Shown here piece by piece: positions 7,079 through 8,812 of a DNA stretch of 8,812 nucleotides (positions are counted from its first letter, which is position 1; each line of letters begins with the position of its first letter). Origin of the DNA: an uncultured Collinsella sp. (lineage in GTDB: Bacteria > Actinomycetota > Coriobacteriia > Coriobacteriales > Coriobacteriaceae). The stretch is from assembly GCA_902494945.1 (NCBI GenBank), contig CABUVF010000082.1, forward strand, positions 1-8,812, given 5' to 3'. The position numbers and the translations under genes were made by a program. A model generated the notes under the pieces. The model was given only the letters and a program-made list of their open reading frames with translations, ran no database searches and was not told the DNA's origin.

Positions 7079-7108
7079 TTGACAGAAGTTTTCATATTGT
7101 GGTATATG
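7079..7108 (+). promoter_or_regulatory. Sigma70-type promoter of lacI-2
   Basis: A consensus -35 TTGACA (7079-7084) and -10 TATATG (7103-7108) are separated by 18 nt. The predicted start of transcription, around 7115, lies just before or inside O2 copy C, consistent with autorepression. Confidence 0.75.
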
Positions 7109-7119
7109 GCTCGGGTATC

Positions 7120-7135
7120 ATGAGCACGTTATCAA
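7120..7135. promoter_or_regulatory. LacI-type operator O2, copy C (autoregulatory)
   Basis: ATGAGCACGTTATCAA shares the first twelve bases with copy B and has 5 of 8 palindromic pairs around the central CG. It lies just downstream of the lacI-2 -10 box and upstream of its coding sequence. A repressor here would block lacI-2 transcription and could loop to copies A and B about 125-150 bp away. Confidence 0.65.
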
Positions 7136-7186
7136 TGTATGTACGATGCGCCATGGGCGCGGGGAATAGTTGGGAAGCAGGTTAGC

Positions 7187-8224
7187 GTGGAAGGCATGGC
7201 TCAGCAGACAAGGAATGGTCATTCGGCGAGCGCGGCAGAGGTTGCGGCGCTCGCTGGCGTGAGCCGCCAGACTGTGTCTCGCGTGGTCAACGGTATGCCC
7301 AACGTGACGGAAAAGACGCGCAAGCGTGTGCTTGCCGCCATGGAAGAGCTGGGCTTTCGTCCCAATTTTGCTGGAGCGGCGTTGCGCGGCGGGTCGTATC
7401 GTTCTATTGGCCTGTGCATGTACAACATCACACGTGTCGGTAACCTGGCGACGCTCGAGGGTATCATGCAAGCGGCGCGCGAGCACGATTTTGCCGTCAC
7501 TATGATCGAGATGGGCGGCGACAAGCCCTATACACTTGCCGATGCCTCGCGCCGCATGGTCGAGCGACCCGTCGACGGCATGATTCTCAACATGAACCGC
7601 ATGGCTCCCGATTTTGAGGAGTTTGTTCCCCAGCCGGGAGTGCGAACGGTCATCCTGTCCATGTATGCGCATCCGCGCTGCACGACGATCGACTCCGACC
7701 AGTATGGTTCGTGCGAGCTGTTGACCAATTATCTGCTGGAACATGGTCACTCGAATATGCGGTTTGTGGCGGGTCCGGAAAACTCGATTTCCTCGCGTTT
7801 TCGTGAGGCCGGTTGGCGCGATACGCTGGGTCGTGCTCATGTCGATGCCGCTCCGATGCTGCGTGGCGATTGGAGTGCGGACAGTGGGTACGCCATGGGC
7901 GAGCGGATTGCGGCCGAGGTGCTTGCCGGCGGGTCGCAGGCGCCGACTGCCGTGCTTGCGGCAAATGACCAGATGGCGCTGGGCGTTATCGCCGCGCTCG
8001 AGAACGCGGGCCTGTCCGTGCCCGACGACGTGAGCGTGGTTGGTATCGACGACGCACTCGAGGGACTTGTTCCTCACAATCGGCTGACGACGCTGCGATT
8101 TGATTTGCGCGGTGTCGGTAAGCTTGCGTTTGAGGCGGCGATTGGAGAGAGCTCGTCTATCGAGGCGATTCATGTGCCGAGTACGCTGGTCGAACGCTCG
8201 ACTGTTAGGGACATACGGGGTTAG
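7187..8224 (+). CDS. LacI-family transcriptional repressor 2
   Basis: Sugar-responsive DNA-binding repressor of about 345 residues from the chosen GTG. The helix-turn-helix (SAAEVAALAGVSRQTVSRVV) is followed by the hinge AGAALRGGSY and a periplasmic-binding-like effector domain with RGDWSADSGY, AVLAANDQMALGV, DVSVVGIDD and a VERSTVRDI end shared with LacI-1. The recognition pair is Arg-Gln (LacI itself has Tyr-Gln). In-frame ATG 7139 lacks a Shine-Dalgarno and lies only about 25 nt after the likely transcription start. GTG 7187 follows GGGAAGCAGG, and ATG 7196 is also possible; LacI-1 shows the same GTG-two codons-ATG arrangement. It is divergent from lacG-lacE-2 and surrounded by O2 sites, so it probably represses that operon and itself. 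The inducer is unknown, plausibly a sugar or phospho-sugar from the same pathway. Confidence 0.93.
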   Translation: MEGMAQQTRNGHSASAAEVAALAGVSRQTVSRVVNGMPNVTEKTRKRVLAAMEELGFRPNFAGAALRGGSYRSIGLCMYNITRVGNLATLEGIMQAAREHDFAVTMIEMGGDKPYTLADASRRMVERPVDGMILNMNRMAPDFEEFVPQPGVRTVILSMYAHPRCTTIDSDQYGSCELLTNYLLEHGHSNMRFVAGPENSISSRFREAGWRDTLGRAHVDAAPMLRGDWSADSGYAMGERIAAEVLAGGSQAPTAVLAANDQMALGVIAALENAGLSVPDDVSVVGIDDALEGLVPHNRLTTLRFDLRGVGKLAFEAAIGESSSIEAIHVPSTLVERSTVRDIRG

Positions 8225-8238
8225 GTCCTACTCCGTTT

Positions 8239-8295
8239 GTCTCGATTTGTAACAGGTAGACGGTCAAAAGCGGGCTACGTGTTACAGATTTAGAT
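8239..8295 (+). repeat. 57-bp inverted repeat, unit R5
   Basis: Arm GTCTCGATTTGTAACA (8239-8254), 25-nt spacer of the same type as R3, arm TGTTACAGATTTAGAT (8280-8295). Of four arm differences, three are G-U in plus-strand RNA. It begins 14 nt after the lacI-2 stop. Confidence 0.92.
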
Positions 8296-8319
8296 TCTTC
8301 GGAAAGAGCAATCCTGTTC

Positions 8320-8376
8320 GTCTCAATCTGTAACAGCTAGGACCAAAAAACTCGGCTAGATGTTACAGATCGAGAC
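8320..8376 (+). repeat. 57-bp inverted repeat, unit R6
   Basis: Arm GTCTCAATCTGTAACA (8320-8335), 25-nt spacer nearly identical to R4, arm TGTTACAGATCGAGAC (8361-8376). There is one arm mismatch. It starts 81 bp after R5. The outer base run AAACGG (8377-8382) mirrors CCGTTT before R5 (8233-8238). Confidence 0.93.
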
Positions 8377-8396
8377 AAACGGCTCCCGACCAGCCC

Positions 8397-8446
8397 AAAA
8401 ACAAAAAGGCCGGGGGCGGCGCGCCGTGTGACGTGCCGCCCCCGGC
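8397..8446 (-). terminator. Intrinsic terminator for the downstream GH1 gene
   Basis: A perfect 12-bp GC-rich stem (GCCGGGGGCGGC 8409-8420 with 8435-8446) closes a 14-nt loop. On the minus strand it is followed by T5-G-T5 (complement of 8407-8397). The plus strand has no T-run after the stem, so it serves minus-strand transcription and ends 46 nt past the GH1 stop. lacI-2 has no separate classical terminator of its own in view. Confidence 0.93.
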
Positions 8447-8491
8447 TGAGAAATGGGGACAGGTTGTGTGAGCGGGCAACCCCGCCAGCCA

Positions 8492-8812
8492 CTAGTCCAG
8501 ACGACGGGTCTGCGCCACGTGCTTGTACCAGTAGGCGCTTGCCTTGGGCGTGCGCTTCTGGGTCTCAAAGTCCACGTAGAAGAAGCCGTAGCGCTTGTTG
8601 TAGCCGTTGGTCCAGGAGAACTGGTCCTGCAGGCTCCACAGGAAGTAGCCGCCCACGTTGACGCCCACTTCCATGGCCTTGAGCAGCCAGCGCAGGTGCT
8701 GCTCGATGTAGTCGATGCGCGGCTGGTCGTCCACAAAGCCGTCCTTGTAGGGATCCTTGTAGCCCATGCCGTTTTCGGTGATAAAGATCTGCTTGTAGTT
8801 GGGGTAGCGCTG
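8492..8812 (-). CDS. GH1 6-phospho-beta-galactosidase/glucosidase (LacG-like), C-terminal 106 residues only
   Basis: C-terminal end of a second GH1 phospho-glycosidase; the rest lies beyond the right edge. The visible 106 residues begin QRYPNYKQIFITENGMG. They include the catalytic nucleophile Glu in ITENG, the GYFLWSLQDQFSWTNGYNKRYG block carrying the Ser, Trp, Lys and Tyr positions of the phosphate/galacto-type site, and end HVAQTRRLD. The sequence aligns without gaps through most of this stretch with the C-terminus of the GH1 at 5403-6851, so it is a paralogue of similar function and probably the last gene of its transcript. The acid/base region is not visible. It ends 46 nt before a strong terminator. 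Whether it is intact upstream cannot be judged here. Confidence 0.9.
   Translation of the reverse strand, partial: QRYPNYKQIFITENGMGYKDPYKDGFVDDQPRIDYIEQHLRWLLKAMEVGVNVGGYFLWSLQDQFSWTNGYNKRYGFFYVDFETQKRTPKASAYWYKHVAQTRRLD

Noticed and set aside
7118..8173. 351-residue minus-strand open frame
   Set aside because: It is antisense to lacI-2, with an Arg/His-rich translation and no recognisable family.
8239..8376. R5 and R6 as classical intrinsic terminators of lacI-2
   Set aside because: The stems are strong, but no T-run follows either of them; attenuation is possible but not the standard mechanism.

Overview
The window is a high-GC bacterial carbohydrate-uptake region. It is built from repeated phosphotransferase (PTS)/phospho-glycosidase modules, each controlled by a LacI-family repressor. 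The gene content and style (fused Lac-type EIICB permeases, LacG-like GH1 enzymes, high GC, many PTS sugar islands) suggest a gut actinomycete of the Coriobacteriia, perhaps Collinsella. That placement is an impression from the sequence and was not tested.

Layout, left to right. (1) The 1-1766 minus-strand gene is a LacE-type PTS EIICB that lacks only its last few codons at the window edge. (2) A divergent control region (1767-2041) holds a perfect 26-bp palindromic operator, a second partial operator copy, and a promoter for lacI-1. (3) lacI-1 (2042-3052, plus) is followed by four tandem copies of a 57-bp inverted repeat (3070-3366) and a two-way terminator (3394-3438). (4) A minus-strand pair transcribed toward the terminator consists of lacG-like GH1 (6851-5403) and a second lacE (5226-3466). 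The 176-nt gap between them contains a strong hairpin. (5) A second divergent control region (6852-7186) has three copies of a different operator. (6) lacI-2 (7187-8224, plus) is followed by two more copies of the same inverted repeat and a terminator that serves the next minus-strand gene. (7) The C-terminal third or less of another GH1 enzyme (8812-8492) opens a further module.

How it works together: a LacE permease imports and phosphorylates a beta-galactoside-like disaccharide, the GH1 enzyme hydrolyses the phospho-disaccharide in the cytoplasm, and the LacI repressor beside each unit senses sugar and silences the unit. No EIIA (LacF) and no tagatose-6-phosphate pathway genes are in the window, so these must come from elsewhere. 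The two modules look like diverged duplicates: paralogous permeases, repressors and promoter blocks, and the same repeat array placed 14-17 nt after each lacI stop codon.

The most unusual element is the repeat family. There are six copies, all in one orientation, with 16-bp arms and a spacer of exactly 25 nt in every copy. Most differences between arms remain G-U pairs in RNA read in the lacI direction.
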